A stretch of 64,000 bases of DNA from Paenibacillus_E sp040812395 (lineage in GTDB: Bacteria; Bacillota; Bacilli; Paenibacillales; NBRC-103111): the NCBI RefSeq assembly GCF_040812395.1, contig NZ_JBFNXH010000003.1, positions 496,001 to 560,000 of the forward strand, in the 5' to 3' direction. Every line of letters starts with the position of its first letter. Positions within the stretch are counted from its first letter, which is position 1. Positions 26,411 to 36,089 of this stretch are shown here, one piece after another. The position numbers and the translations under genes are program-made. The notes under the pieces are model-generated. The model had not been told where the DNA came from. It searched no databases and saw only the letters and a program-made list of their open reading frames with translations.

Positions 26411-27090
26411 CCTGAGGCTGTGCCGGCACAGCCTCAGGTCCATGCCTAAACCCATACGTTAGGCATGGGGAGGATGGGTATGGGATTCCAACAACTATCG
26501 CTTTTCCACCCCATACCCATTCCGTTTTCGTATTATCAGGTTAGCCAGAAATATCTGGTTGGCCTTCTGTTCTACTTTGTGCTGCCTTCTTCTCTTTTTC
26601 CTAACCTGTCTTCCATCCGGTATTCCTATACATGAGAACCCCTGTAAGATTCCGGGCACATTTCGCCTCGGCAAGCTTCCCAAGAAAACGGAGTGGTACT
26701 GCCGGACCGCCTATTCCCTATGCACAGCGATATCAACGGAACTACGATGCCTTATTCCACGGTAATGTCCCTTTTCTCCCCCTGAAGCGGAACTAGGGTG
26801 CGTTAAATGTGCGAAACTCTGCCGAAAACCCAGCATTTCCTACTCATAAAGCACTGTAGTTCCGCGAAATGTCCCTACAACCGAAAATACCGCCTCTTAA
26901 CGCCTCTACGTTCCGCTCACCCATGCGAAAAGACGATCTGTCGCAGATTCATGGCGGTATGGGGTGATCCAAACTGCTGTGGCACTTCCGGATCTTCTAC
27001 CTCCCCATGTCAATGCCCGTACCACACGATGCGTGTGGAGTCTCTTCGCTCTACGAGTTCGTCACCCACACATACCTGACGACATATGCT
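26411..27090 (+). repeat. Long dispersed noncoding repeat, copy A
   Basis: First of three related elements in this window. It opens with a perfect 28-base palindrome (CCTGAGGCTGTGCC and its complement). An ATGGGTATGGG...CCCATACCCAT inverted repeat follows. Then come four units of a CGGAACTA...TGCGTTA-like motif, at 26737 and 26787 forward, and at 26845 and 26896 reversed. It ends in CCTGACGACATATGC. No conserved coding frame: the frame open in copies B and C is broken here by a TAG. It fills the gap between the D-subunit gene and the aldose epimerase gene; nothing else is seen there. Confidence 0.85.
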
Positions 27091-27197
27091 TTCTTATCGA
27101 TAGCTTTAGTTCTGTAAAGAATCTAAACATTCTGGCGTGTTGAAAAAGAGCCAAGGGCAGATGGCTTACAGCCTATCCCTTGACTCCATTGCATGGA

Positions 27198-28178
27198 CTA
27201 CTTCGAATCCTCTACGCGAATCGACCATTGAAAAGCGAACGTACCTCCAGCCTCAATCCCTTGAGCGCCCGACAATTCCGCTGGCAAAGGCTCATTAAAC
27301 ACATTCATAATGGATGTGTACGGTTCCAGCGAAACGGCATCCGCCCATGGCGCAGTGAAAAGCACATGAATGGGGAAGCGGTCCCCCATATCGAAGATGA
27401 GCTTCGTGCCTCTCGCCTCATAATGAATCTCGCAGGACTGAGGCCCCGGCTCGACGGTGAGCATTTGCGAACCGCCCGGGTATTCCGGCAGCGTCGTTAC
27501 GACGGCGCCTTGCTTAAGCGCTGCCGTCAGCGGCGATGGCGCCGGTTCGCCTGCGGCGTAACCGTCGTCGCTTAGCGGCCACTCAGCCGCCGCGGGAATG
27601 ACCACCCGCACGCGGCTGGCTTCCTCCTTCGCAAATGCGAAGTAGGGATGGAAGCCTAGCGAGAGCGGCATAGACAGCGAGCTGCGATTCGCAATCTCGC
27701 CTTCCAAAGACAGCGTACCGTCTTTCAGCCGGTACGTAAACCGGAAACATGCGGCGTGCGGAAAGTACGCCAGCATGTCCGGATGCTCCGCGAAGTCGAT
27801 CTCCGCGGTGACGTAAGCCCCGCCAGCGGCATCTGCGCCGCTGGCAACGACCTTCCACGGCCGCTCGCGCAGCTCGCCGTGGGCATGATGCGGCTCCCGA
27901 TTCGCAGGGAGCCGATATTCGAGGCCTTCGAAGGTGAAGGCCGCCTGCTTGACGCGCCCCGGCGGGAACAGAATGGGCACGCCGTAGCGCGAAGATTTAG
28001 CGCGAAGCTCATCCGCGCTGTCCGGCTTCGCGATGTAAGATTGGTTCCGCACATCGAAGCGGAACAGGTGAAAGCCGATGGCTGGAATTATTTCAGCCAC
28101 AGCCTCGGCAGTGTGGTCGATCAAACGGAATGTTGGAATGCCATCCCATTCGCTAGCAATTATTTCATATGTACGCAT
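27198..28178 (-). CDS. Aldose 1-epimerase family protein
   Basis: A 326-residue beta-sandwich protein of the galactose mutarotase superfamily, which interconverts alpha and beta anomers of a sugar. Recognisable parts are SRYGVPILFPPGRVKQ, HHAHGELRERPWKV (with His at an active-site position), LGFHPYFAFA and SLEPYTSIMNVFN near the end. The start ATG at 28178 has AAGGAGG 13 bases upstream, a long spacing. It is alone, between repeat copy A and the CPBP gene. The exact sugar is unknown; galactose is plausible as two galactosidases lie elsewhere in the window. The segment 27.4-28.1 kb is GC-richer than its surroundings. Confidence 0.85.
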   Translation of the reverse strand: MRTYEIIASEWDGIPTFRLIDHTAEAVAEIIPAIGFHLFRFDVRNQSYIAKPDSADELRAKSSRYGVPILFPPGRVKQAAFTFEGLEYRLPANREPHHAHGELRERPWKVVASGADAAGGAYVTAEIDFAEHPDMLAYFPHAACFRFTYRLKDGTLSLEGEIANRSSLSMPLSLGFHPYFAFAKEEASRVRVVIPAAAEWPLSDDGYAAGEPAPSPLTAALKQGAVVTTLPEYPGGSQMLTVEPGPQSCEIHYEARGTKLIFDMGDRFPIHVLFTAPWADAVSLEPYTSIMNVFNEPLPAELSGAQGIEAGGTFAFQWSIRVEDSK

Positions 28179-28203
28179 GATTAAGATGAAACCTCCTTAT
28201 TTC

Positions 28204-29109
28204 CTAAGCACTAAGTTGATTTCTCACATTAGCCCTTTGATAGTACATGTAAATTAGCGCAATGCCCACGAGCAGGATAACCGTGGTTACCAAGCTCCCT
28301 TCGGCACCGAAGGAGCCGCCGGAAATCACTGTACTCCCACTTTTTTCCATCTGAAAAATAGAGACCGTACGCGTTCCGGATACATCAAAACCGTACACAT
28401 TGCCCTGAAAGAAATTCCAGGATAGATGCATGCCAATCGGCATCCAGAGACCGCCAGTGCTTACCCTGCTTACGCCGAATAAAAGACCCGCCAATAACAA
28501 ATTTATAATCGGCAGAGGTGAATCCCACATACCGGGATTGTTCGAATGCAGGAAAGCGAATAGAATCGTGGACACGGCAACGGCAATCACTGTACCGAAT
28601 CTTACCTGTACAAGCCCCTGCAAATATCCGCGAGAGAACAGCTCCTCATTCATCCCTACGCCAATGAAAAGCAGGAAACCCAAGAGCATATCAAGGCTAA
28701 TCGCCGCCGACCCATGCACGGATATTAGCTTAACACCGCCAAATAACCAAATCAACCCGCAGCTCGCTGTGATGAGTATGACGCCAGCCAGGAAGCCTTC
28801 GCCAAACCTTGACCATAATCGCTTCGTGTTCAACCCTAACGGCCAACCTTTTCGGCGCTCGAAGATGGCATAGGAAATAAAAACTCCGCCAATAAATCCG
28901 ATAATTTGCGACCACTGCGCCATTTGGACGAATGCAGCATCCTTCGCTATTGCCATGGGATCTGACATCAGCGATGGTTGTCCTGCAATTGTAATTACTG
29001 CCGCTATGATCGACAATACAATTGTAATGACAGCGATAAAGACGACACAAAGCAAGACTTTGCCGATGATCGTCAGGATCGACTTCCCCACTCCCTTTTT
29101 TTCGTTCAT
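28204..29109 (-). CDS. CPBP-family intramembrane metalloprotease
   Basis: A 301-residue membrane protein with about eight helices of the CAAX protease/bacteriocin-processing (CPBP, Abi) family. The three motifs are present: GMNEELFSRGYLQG (paired Glu and Arg), FAFLHSNNPGM (His) and GMHLSWNFFQG (His and Asn). These form a glutamate-type membrane protease site. A long extracytoplasmic loop near the end (GTRTVSIFQMEKSG) is less usual. ATG at 29109 has GGAGG 6 bases upstream. It sits 25 bases upstream of the aldose epimerase gene on the same strand; no functional link is evident. Substrate unknown. Confidence 0.87.
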   Translation of the reverse strand: MNEKKGVGKSILTIIGKVLLCVVFIAVITIVLSIIAAVITIAGQPSLMSDPMAIAKDAAFVQMAQWSQIIGFIGGVFISYAIFERRKGWPLGLNTKRLWSRFGEGFLAGVILITASCGLIWLFGGVKLISVHGSAAISLDMLLGFLLFIGVGMNEELFSRGYLQGLVQVRFGTVIAVAVSTILFAFLHSNNPGMWDSPLPIINLLLAGLLFGVSRVSTGGLWMPIGMHLSWNFFQGNVYGFDVSGTRTVSIFQMEKSGSTVISGGSFGAEGSLVTTVILLVGIALIYMYYQRANVRNQLSA

Positions 29110-29253
29110 TATTCGCCTCCTTATCCACTCATCTAACCTTATTCGAGAAAAAAGGCTTTTATCCTCCTGATCATTTCCAGAAGTGGAAGTTCACTCTTGT
29201 GCAAATGATGTCCTCATGACACAATAGAGAAAACTTGCCCTCATGGAGGAACT

Positions 29254-30612
29254 ATGCTTTTCGTTTTATTTGCCTTATGGATCATCGCACTGCTGCTTCT
29301 ATTGATCGATCCAAGATCGAGCACGATGCGCTGGTTAAGCGCCGTTGCTTTCACTGGCGGCATTGGTGCGCTCGCAGCCGTCCTGTCGGAGAGTGTCATT
29401 CCGAACTTACGAATTACCATACCTAATCCTTCTATTATCGCACTCCTGTATCGCATTCAGGCCGGAAGCTCATTGCTTTCTTACTACGGATTGCCTTATT
29501 CGTTTGCCATGCTTGCCCTGCAATATAATCCGTACTGGCTCAAGCGTGAAGTAAGGCGGCTTCTGCCGTATTTGCTCCTTTTGCCTCCAGTCGCCTGTTT
29601 GCTTTTTACGCCTGGCTATACCGAAGTTATGCCCATATCATATCCCATCGTATCCTGCTGGGTTATCCCTTATATTCTATGCGGCTCGGCCCTCATCGCC
29701 TTCAAAAAGGAACGTCTTCCTGCCATGCAGCGAACACACTTGTTCAACTGCCTGGCGCTGCTGCCGCCAATCCTATGCTTTGCTGTGCTCAATTACGTTA
29801 TGCCCAGCTTCGGTTTTTACCGGATGTGGGTTTATCACACATGGACACTTGCGTTTGTTGTGCCTACTTTAGCTTTCACCTTTTTTAAATATGGCCTCTT
29901 AGGCGTCAGGCTGTTCGTTGAACGGCGCGAGCTCAATTCTACGCTGCGTGCGATTACCTCTGGTACCGCCATTATGAATCATGCGATTAAGAACGACGTT
30001 GGCAAAATGCGCTTATTTCTGGAAAAAATGAAGCAGCATGCCGAAGAAACGAATCAAAAGGAGCTCTTGCAGGATCTCGATGTTGTCTTGGGCGCTTCGA
30101 TACATATTCGCGATATGATCTCCCGTGTACATGAACAAACGCAGGAGATTCCACTTCGAATTGGGCCTGTCTTGCTGAATGATCTTATTGATAACGTGCT
30201 TGCTTCACTTGCGCCCAACTTTACTAACATTAAGCTTACCAAAGCCGTCCCCGAGGAAATGATGCTCCAATTGGATCGCATGCAAACCGCCGAAACGCTC
30301 ACTAACGTATTGATGAACGCGATTGATGCGATGCCTCGAGGCGGCGAGCTTGCCATCAAAGTCTTTGTTACTAAGAAAAAGATCGTCATCGAAGTCCGCG
30401 ACACTGGGATAGGCATGGACAAATCTGTCCTTAAGCAGATACTGGAGCCATTCTATACGACAAAAAGCGGGAGCCGCAACAACTTTGGCCTAGGGCTTCC
30501 TTATTGCTACAACGTGATGAAGAAGCACGGGGGATCCTTAGAGCTTACTAGCAGCCCTGGCAAAGGAACTAGCGTATTTCTTATTTTCCCGGGTACACGA
30601 TTATTGACATAA
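29254..30612 (+). CDS. Membrane sensor histidine kinase
   Basis: A 452-residue kinase with seven or so N-terminal helices (to about residue 220) instead of a periplasmic sensor. A dimerisation region with phospho-acceptor His in IMNHAIKNDVGKMRLF follows, then a GHKL ATPase domain with N-box NVLMNAIDAMPRGG, G1 DTGIGMD and G2 NFGLGLPYC. ATG at 29254 follows GGAGGAACT. The response regulator starts 12 bases later, so the two form one operon. The multi-helix input suggests sensing within the membrane. Target genes are not evident; the adjacent YitT gene is convergent. Confidence 0.9.
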   Translation: MLFVLFALWIIALLLLLIDPRSSTMRWLSAVAFTGGIGALAAVLSESVIPNLRITIPNPSIIALLYRIQAGSSLLSYYGLPYSFAMLALQYNPYWLKREVRRLLPYLLLLPPVACLLFTPGYTEVMPISYPIVSCWVIPYILCGSALIAFKKERLPAMQRTHLFNCLALLPPILCFAVLNYVMPSFGFYRMWVYHTWTLAFVVPTLAFTFFKYGLLGVRLFVERRELNSTLRAITSGTAIMNHAIKNDVGKMRLFLEKMKQHAEETNQKELLQDLDVVLGASIHIRDMISRVHEQTQEIPLRIGPVLLNDLIDNVLASLAPNFTNIKLTKAVPEEMMLQLDRMQTAETLTNVLMNAIDAMPRGGELAIKVFVTKKKIVIEVRDTGIGMDKSVLKQILEPFYTTKSGSRNNFGLGLPYCYNVMKKHGGSLELTSSPGKGTSVFLIFPGTRLLT

Positions 30613-30624
30613 GGGGATACGAAC

Positions 30625-31323
30625 ATGGATCAAATCAAAATCGTTATCGTTGAGGATGACCTGGATTGGCTGCGCGGATTGACCGCTTACTTAAATCAAC
30701 AGCCCCATTTGACAGTCACAGCTACGGCATCGACCGTGCATGAAGCGCTTGAACTTTTTCGCGGTTCAGAATCTCTGGCGGATATCGCGCTTATGGACAT
30801 CATGCTGCACGATGAACCTGCCGGCATACGTCTCGCGGAGCAAGCTAATCTTGCTTGGGGAGTGAAGGTCATCATGCTGACCTCCATGGAGGAGAAGGAG
30901 TTCATTTTTCGTTCGTTTCAAGCAGGCGCAATTGATTATCAAATAAAATCCAAATTTGAAGAACTGCCCGCCGTCATCCGCGCGGCGCATGCTCGCCAAT
31001 CATCCATCAATGCCGCTGTCGCCGAGCAGATGCGTGAAGAATTCCGCCGGCTTAAGCGGCTTGAGCATGAGTTCAAAGTGAAAGAAGTCAGCGATTTAAT
31101 GACGCCTACCGAGCTTCAAGTGCTTCAAATGATCGATCAGGGGCATACGCAAACCGAGATTGCCTCTCGCTTCTTCATCTCGCTGCGCACGGTCAAAATC
31201 CACGTCGGCCACATCCTGAAAAAACTGGGCAGTTCAAGCAGCAAGGAAGCCGCCCAAAAAATCCGCGAACTGGGGCTCTTCGAGCGCGGCCATCAGCCGG
31301 ACAAAGATGATAAAGAACATTAG
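30625..31323 (+). CDS. NarL/LuxR-type response regulator
   Basis: A 232-residue partner of the upstream histidine kinase. The receiver domain has the acidic pair VEDD (10-12), phospho-acceptor Asp58 in ALMDIML, and a Lys in DYQIKSKFE. A charged linker (about 135-160) leads to a LuxR-type helix-turn-helix: LMTPTELQVLQMIDQGHTQTEIA and SLRTVKIHVGHILKKLG. ATG at 30625 has AAGGGG upstream. Its last four bases overlap the end of the convergent YitT gene. Confidence 0.92.
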   Translation: MDQIKIVIVEDDLDWLRGLTAYLNQQPHLTVTATASTVHEALELFRGSESLADIALMDIMLHDEPAGIRLAEQANLAWGVKVIMLTSMEEKEFIFRSFQAGAIDYQIKSKFEELPAVIRAAHARQSSINAAVAEQMREEFRRLKRLEHEFKVKEVSDLMTPTELQVLQMIDQGHTQTEIASRFFISLRTVKIHVGHILKKLGSSSSKEAAQKIRELGLFERGHQPDKDDKEH

Positions 31324-32225
31324 TGAATATCCCGCTTCTTGAACCTTCCGCCTTTCACGTCATGGATATTGCCGACGGCGAGAAACGCGGAAGGATCCAG
31401 TTCCTCTACGATCGATTTCAGCTTCGCTTCTTCCAAACGGGTGATAACGCAAAAAATAACTTTTTTGTTGTCGCCGGAAAATCCGCCTTCCCCTTCCAAG
31501 TACGTAACGCCACGGCCAAGACGGTCCAGAATCGCTTCGCCGATAGACCGGAAACGATCGCTAATGATCCAAACCGATTTGGACTCATCAAACCCTTCTA
31601 TCGTAATATCAATCATTTTGTAAGCGATGAAATAGGCAATTAAGGAGTACATCGCGCGATCCCAGCTGTACACAAATCCTGCGCTTCCCAGAATAAACAA
31701 GTTGAAAAACATCACGATTTCGCCGACGGAGAAAGGTATTTTTTTCGAAACGAGGATTGCGATAATTTCCGTGCCGTCAAGCGAACCCCCGAATCGTATC
31801 ACAAGCCCTACGCCAATCCCGAGAATAATGCCCCCGAATACAGCCGAAAGCAAGGGATCAATAGTTAGCGGCGGAACCGGATGGAGCAGTACCGTCCCGG
31901 CCGACATGACGAGGATGGAAAAGAGTGTCGATAAGGCAAAGGTTTTACCTATCATTTTATACCCAATATACAGAAAGGGCAGGTTTAGAAGGGTTAAGAA
32001 AATACCAACTTGCGTATTCGTCAAGTAGGACAAAATAATTGAAATCCCTGTAATGCCGCCGTCAATAATTTTATTGGGAACCAGAAATATTTCTAGTCCT
32101 ACCGACATTAACACAGCACCGAAGAACAGAAATACGCTTCGTCGCATCAGGGTGCTTTTGGTCATTTTCTTATGTTGCAAATGATTGGCAGTATTGGTTT
32201 CAGTTCTCACCTGGGGAATTGCCAA
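31320..32225 (-). CDS. YitT family membrane protein
   Basis: A 301-residue protein with five or six helices (YitT/DUF161) and a C-terminal DUF2179 domain. The start of the membrane part, SVGLEIFLVPNKIIDGGITGISIILSYLT, and GIGVGLVIRFGGSLDGTEIIAI are family hallmarks. The cytoplasmic end has DRFRSIGEAILDRLGRGVTYLEGEGGFSGDNKKVIFCVI, typical of DUF2179. Function is unknown; transport is often suggested. The start is a TTG at 32225 behind GGAGGAG. It is convergent with the two-component system and divergent from the second LTA-synthase-like gene. Confidence 0.88.
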   Translation of the reverse strand: MAIPQVRTETNTANHLQHKKMTKSTLMRRSVFLFFGAVLMSVGLEIFLVPNKIIDGGITGISIILSYLTNTQVGIFLTLLNLPFLYIGYKMIGKTFALSTLFSILVMSAGTVLLHPVPPLTIDPLLSAVFGGIILGIGVGLVIRFGGSLDGTEIIAILVSKKIPFSVGEIVMFFNLFILGSAGFVYSWDRAMYSLIAYFIAYKMIDITIEGFDESKSVWIISDRFRSIGEAILDRLGRGVTYLEGEGGFSGDNKKVIFCVITRLEEAKLKSIVEELDPSAFLAVGNIHDVKGGRFKKRDIH

Positions 32226-32421
32226 AGGGATCTCCTCCTTCTTTCTCTCGTATGTATGTCTCTATTATTTCTCGTTCCACCCACCTTTTTCCTGCAAAAA
32301 GCGTGTTGCGTCCGGATGGAAATCGGCACAATAATTGTTAGAAGCTCTGTCATCGAATTCATGCTGCTCTCATGGTATAATGTCATAGTTCCTTTACAAT
32401 TTCTTAATCATGGGAGAAACT

Positions 32422-34524
32422 ATGAAACTACTTTTGCGTCACATTTGGCGAATCGTGAAAACGCGTTGGCCTCTTCTCGCAGCTGCCTTGATACCAGTGC
32501 TGATCATGGAAATCCTGAGCCGCGGCCATTACTTTGAAATGGTGACCTGGGGCTCGAGACACATCGCCGAATTTCTGCTAAACGCCTGGATCGTTCTTGG
32601 CCTTATGCTTCTGTTTATTGCGGCAATAGGGCGTACTCGCATCGCCTACTGGGTGCTATCCGGCATTCTGCTCATTCTAGCGTTAATCAGCGGGGTGAAG
32701 CTCAAAATATTAGGTGTGCCTTTGCTTCCTTGGGACGTTGTATTAACGGGCGAAACGTCCGATATGGTGAAATACGTTACAAATGTGTTAAACGTACGTA
32801 CACTCATCGGGCTCCTGTTATTCCTAGGTGTCAGTTATATGCTACTCTATCGTACACAGCTTTTTGTCAAAAAGGTGGCATGGAAAGAACGCAGCGTTCT
32901 GGCGGCACTAGCCGTCTTCATGCTTGCTGCTGTGTATACGGATAAACCGATGCCAGTCCAGAAATGGCTCGGCATTAAGGCGGCAACCTGGGACCAGGCC
33001 GAAAATACCAAAACCAATGGTTTCGCGCTAGCTACAGTTCTTAATACCCGGACGCTCTTCAATGACCATCGGGAAGGTTATGATGACAAAGCCGTCGCGG
33101 CGATCGTCAATCAGACACCGAAGCCGAACAAAGCTGGAAGCACGGTTAAACCGAATGTAATTGTCGTATTGAGCGAATCATTCTGGGATCCTACAGTAAT
33201 CAAAGGCGTTGAATTCAGCCGTGACCCCATTCCATTCTTCCACAAGCTGCAGGCGAGCGGGACGAGCGGTTGGATGCTGTCTCCGCAATACGGCGGCGGT
33301 ACGGCTAACGTAGAATTCGAAGTTCTTACCGGGAATTCGATGCGATTCCTGCCGCAAGGCTCCATCGCCTATAACCAGTATATTACGAACGAGGTTGACT
33401 CTTTAGCCAGTATTTATGCTAGACAAGGCTATACATCGACAGCGATTTCTCCTTTTCATAACTGGTATTTCAACAGCAATAAAATTTATGAAGACTTTGG
33501 TTTCTCCAAATATATTCCGATTGAATACTTTAAACCGAACTATTCCGGTCCTTATATCGCCGATAGCGAAGTTGCCGCTAATATTATTCATGCAACCAAT
33601 CAAAGCCAAGGCCCTGATTTTATTTTTGCGAACACGATGGAAAATCATTTCCATTACTATCCCGGCAAATTTCCGAAAAACACGATTGATGTGAAAGGTG
33701 ATATCGCCCCTTCCTCCCAAGGCATGCTGGAGACGTTGGCGCAAGGCATTAGCGGCGCAGACAATATGCTTAAGGAGCTCGTTGAGCATTATGAGAAAAG
33801 CGGCGAACCTACGATTATCGCATTTTGGGGAGATCATCTTCCCTCACTGGGCGATGATTACGCCACCTACGTGGATACCAAATATATCAGCGGCAAGGAT
33901 GACCCGGATTTCCTGAAAAAAATGTACAGCGTACCGCTCGTGGTGTGGAACAATTTTGATACGGATCGTAAGGATAAGCTTAACATCAGCCCTTCCTTCC
34001 TGGGACCTTACCTAATCGAACTATCCAAACAGCAAGGCAGCTATTATACGGACTTTTTGGAAGAGCTTTCGAAAAAGATTCCTGTCATTCCGCCAAGGGA
34101 CTATTATGCGTCCATGCATATTAAAGAGGACGATTTGAAAGACTACGAAACGCTCCAGTATGATATCCTGTTCGGAGACCGGCATGCTTACAAGGACTAT
34201 ACGACTCCGATTAAAGATTCGACATACATGCTGGGGTTTGGACCGATTACCTTGGAAAAGGCAGTACCTGAAACGCAGGATATTTCAGGCCTAACGAGCA
34301 TGACCCTAACAGTAAGCGGTAAGAACTTCCCGCCACTAGGTTATGTTTCGCTTAATGGCAAGCCGCTGCCCACTACTTGGTTGAATGAACAGTCTTTGAC
34401 AGCCAAAGTTGAAGGCGATGCACTCAAACCGGGGATTTGGGACATACAAGTGAATGTCAAAGATTCCAAAGAAACAGTAATCGGCAAATCCAACACGCTG
34501 CCAATCGACATAGGCGGCCGATAA
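32422..34524 (+). CDS. LTA-synthase-like sulfatase-fold enzyme with C-terminal TIG-like domain (copy 2)
   Basis: A 700-residue paralogue of the 18.5 kb gene with the same plan: five helices, then a sulfatase-fold catalytic domain (VLSESFWDPTVIKG, GGGTANVEFEVLTGNSMRF with the catalytic Thr, NTMENHFHYYPGKF, FWGDHLPSLGDDY), then a C-terminal IPT/TIG-like sandwich (LTVSGKNFPPLGYVSLNGKP onward). Like copy 1 it lies beside a DHA2 MFS gene, here convergent. ATG at 32422 has GGGAG 5 bases upstream. It probably builds or modifies a glycerol-phosphate surface polymer; whether true LTA is unknown. Confidence 0.85.
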   Translation: MKLLLRHIWRIVKTRWPLLAAALIPVLIMEILSRGHYFEMVTWGSRHIAEFLLNAWIVLGLMLLFIAAIGRTRIAYWVLSGILLILALISGVKLKILGVPLLPWDVVLTGETSDMVKYVTNVLNVRTLIGLLLFLGVSYMLLYRTQLFVKKVAWKERSVLAALAVFMLAAVYTDKPMPVQKWLGIKAATWDQAENTKTNGFALATVLNTRTLFNDHREGYDDKAVAAIVNQTPKPNKAGSTVKPNVIVVLSESFWDPTVIKGVEFSRDPIPFFHKLQASGTSGWMLSPQYGGGTANVEFEVLTGNSMRFLPQGSIAYNQYITNEVDSLASIYARQGYTSTAISPFHNWYFNSNKIYEDFGFSKYIPIEYFKPNYSGPYIADSEVAANIIHATNQSQGPDFIFANTMENHFHYYPGKFPKNTIDVKGDIAPSSQGMLETLAQGISGADNMLKELVEHYEKSGEPTIIAFWGDHLPSLGDDYATYVDTKYISGKDDPDFLKKMYSVPLVVWNNFDTDRKDKLNISPSFLGPYLIELSKQQGSYYTDFLEELSKKIPVIPPRDYYASMHIKEDDLKDYETLQYDILFGDRHAYKDYTTPIKDSTYMLGFGPITLEKAVPETQDISGLTSMTLTVSGKNFPPLGYVSLNGKPLPTTWLNEQSLTAKVEGDALKPGIWDIQVNVKDSKETVIGKSNTLPIDIGGR

Positions 34525-34533
34525 TAACTAGTC

Positions 34534-34573
34534 AAAATCCCCTTGCCAGCAACATTCGGCGTGGGGATTTTTG
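34534..34573. terminator. Bidirectional intrinsic terminator
   Basis: AAAATCCCC...GGGGATTTTT stem between the convergent LTA-synthase-like gene 2 and the MFS gene, with A and T runs on both sides so it can serve both. Confidence 0.8.
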
Positions 34574-34581
34574 ATTTATGC

Positions 34582-35955
34582 TTAGCTTTTCGCTGTAAGT
34601 TTGAGTGCTCGATATACATAATAACTAATAACGGATAACAAAAGGAGGACCGCTGCTCCCCAATAAATATTTGCAAAAACGTCAGGAAGCGGAAGCGACT
34701 TCTGCCAAGCGATGCTTTTGCCGGTCAACGCCACGCCGAAGGCGCCTCCAACGAATTGGATCAACTGTGAAAGGCCCATCCCTGCGCCAATCTGCCCCTT
34801 CGGCAGTATCCGTGACATTTCATTGGATAAACACGTTGACAGCATCGTCACACCAAGGCTTAATGGCACATAGATGCACAGAATGGCATATGGCGAAATG
34901 CTGTTAAAGAACGCGAACAGAACAGCCCCGATCAGCATAAGAAAACTGCCTCCGCTTAGAAAAAGATGATTGCCATAGCGATCAATCAATCTGCCAATTG
35001 GATTGGATAGAAAGGCCGATAAAATCGCTCCCGGGAATATCATTAATCCCGTCATCGCCGCGCTTTGCCCGAAAAGATCCCTAAGCAAGAGCGGCATGAG
35101 AAACAAAGTGGCGAAGTGAGCGGCGTATGCGGCAAAACCCATGAAGGTGAGCAGCATGTAGGGCACATTACCCAACAGTTCCGGTTGGACGAAGGGGAGA
35201 TCGTTTCGCTTGATGCGAATCCAAAACGCGAGCAAAAATATGATGCCGGCTGCAAGCGCATAGATGGAGCTTGTTGTCATGAACAGCAATAAGCCGGTAA
35301 CTCCAATTCCGATAAAGCAGGCTCCCGCAAAATCGAAACGCACATGAATGGCTTCTTCCTTCGGCAGCAGCTTGAATAAGATTGGCAGTAAGAAGAGAAT
35401 CAAGCCCGTGATAACAAATAATCCGTTCCAACCTACATATTGCGTAATGGCGCCACCTGCCACAGGGCCAAGCCCCATGCCAAACGTAGCGGTGGAGATA
35501 ATCGCCGACATCGACCTCCCTCTTCTGCTGAGAGGAATAAATCGGGTTATAAGCACGATGCCTAGCGCAACGCCCGAACCAGCGCCAGAAGCTTGGAGTA
35601 AGCGCGCGGACAACAACATCACAAAGTGATGGCTGAACACCCCGAGCAGAGAGCCCGCACCGAGACATAGAACCCCAATCATAAACAACCTGCGAATCGG
35701 CAAATAATCAGATAAACGGCTGTATGTGATAGACGAAATCGCAAATGTGATCGAATAACCGGTTACGATCCAAGAGGCTGTTGTTGAAGACAACGCGAAA
35801 TCTTTCATAATTTGCGGCAAAGCTACATTAAACATCGTCGTGTTCATGACGATCAGCATCACAGCCACACTCCATAGTCCGAGTACCAGCCTTTCTTTCA
35901 AAACAGCTGTATCGGTTTGAACGGCAGCAGGTGTTTCAACAGTTTGGGTTGTCAT
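34582..35955 (-). CDS. MFS efflux transporter, DHA2 type (second copy)
   Basis: A 457-residue transporter with about 14 helices. It shares the plan of the MFS gene at 16.9-18.3 kb: MFNVALPQIMKDFALSSTTASWIVTGYSITFAISSITYSRLSD, then RLLQASGAGSGVALGIVLI. The start is either the TTG at 35967, which abuts the AAGGAGG, or the ATG at 35955 with 12 bases spacing; the ATG is preferred. It is convergent with LTA-synthase-like gene 2. Repeat copy B lies upstream, so its promoter should sit within the 130 bases between start and repeat or inside the repeat. Substrate unknown. Confidence 0.82.
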   Translation of the reverse strand: MTTQTVETPAAVQTDTAVLKERLVLGLWSVAVMLIVMNTTMFNVALPQIMKDFALSSTTASWIVTGYSITFAISSITYSRLSDYLPIRRLFMIGVLCLGAGSLLGVFSHHFVMLLSARLLQASGAGSGVALGIVLITRFIPLSRRGRSMSAIISTATFGMGLGPVAGGAITQYVGWNGLFVITGLILFLLPILFKLLPKEEAIHVRFDFAGACFIGIGVTGLLLFMTTSSIYALAAGIIFLLAFWIRIKRNDLPFVQPELLGNVPYMLLTFMGFAAYAAHFATLFLMPLLLRDLFGQSAAMTGLMIFPGAILSAFLSNPIGRLIDRYGNHLFLSGGSFLMLIGAVLFAFFNSISPYAILCIYVPLSLGVTMLSTCLSNEMSRILPKGQIGAGMGLSQLIQFVGGAFGVALTGKSIAWQKSLPLPDVFANIYWGAAVLLLLSVISYYVYRALKLTAKS

Positions 35956-36089
35956 TTCGATAGCCAACCTCCTTCATTTTATAATTCTAAGAATATCGAA
36001 TTATTAAAATTTATCACAACCTTTTCCCATATTCAAGGAAAACACGAAAGCTTAATAAAGAACTTCTATTCAGCGACGCAAGCAAACTT

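Noticed and set aside
26411..27090. Repeat copy A as a transposable element with transposase
   Set aside because: No transposase frame, no target duplication seen, and all three copies are too degenerate and noncoding.
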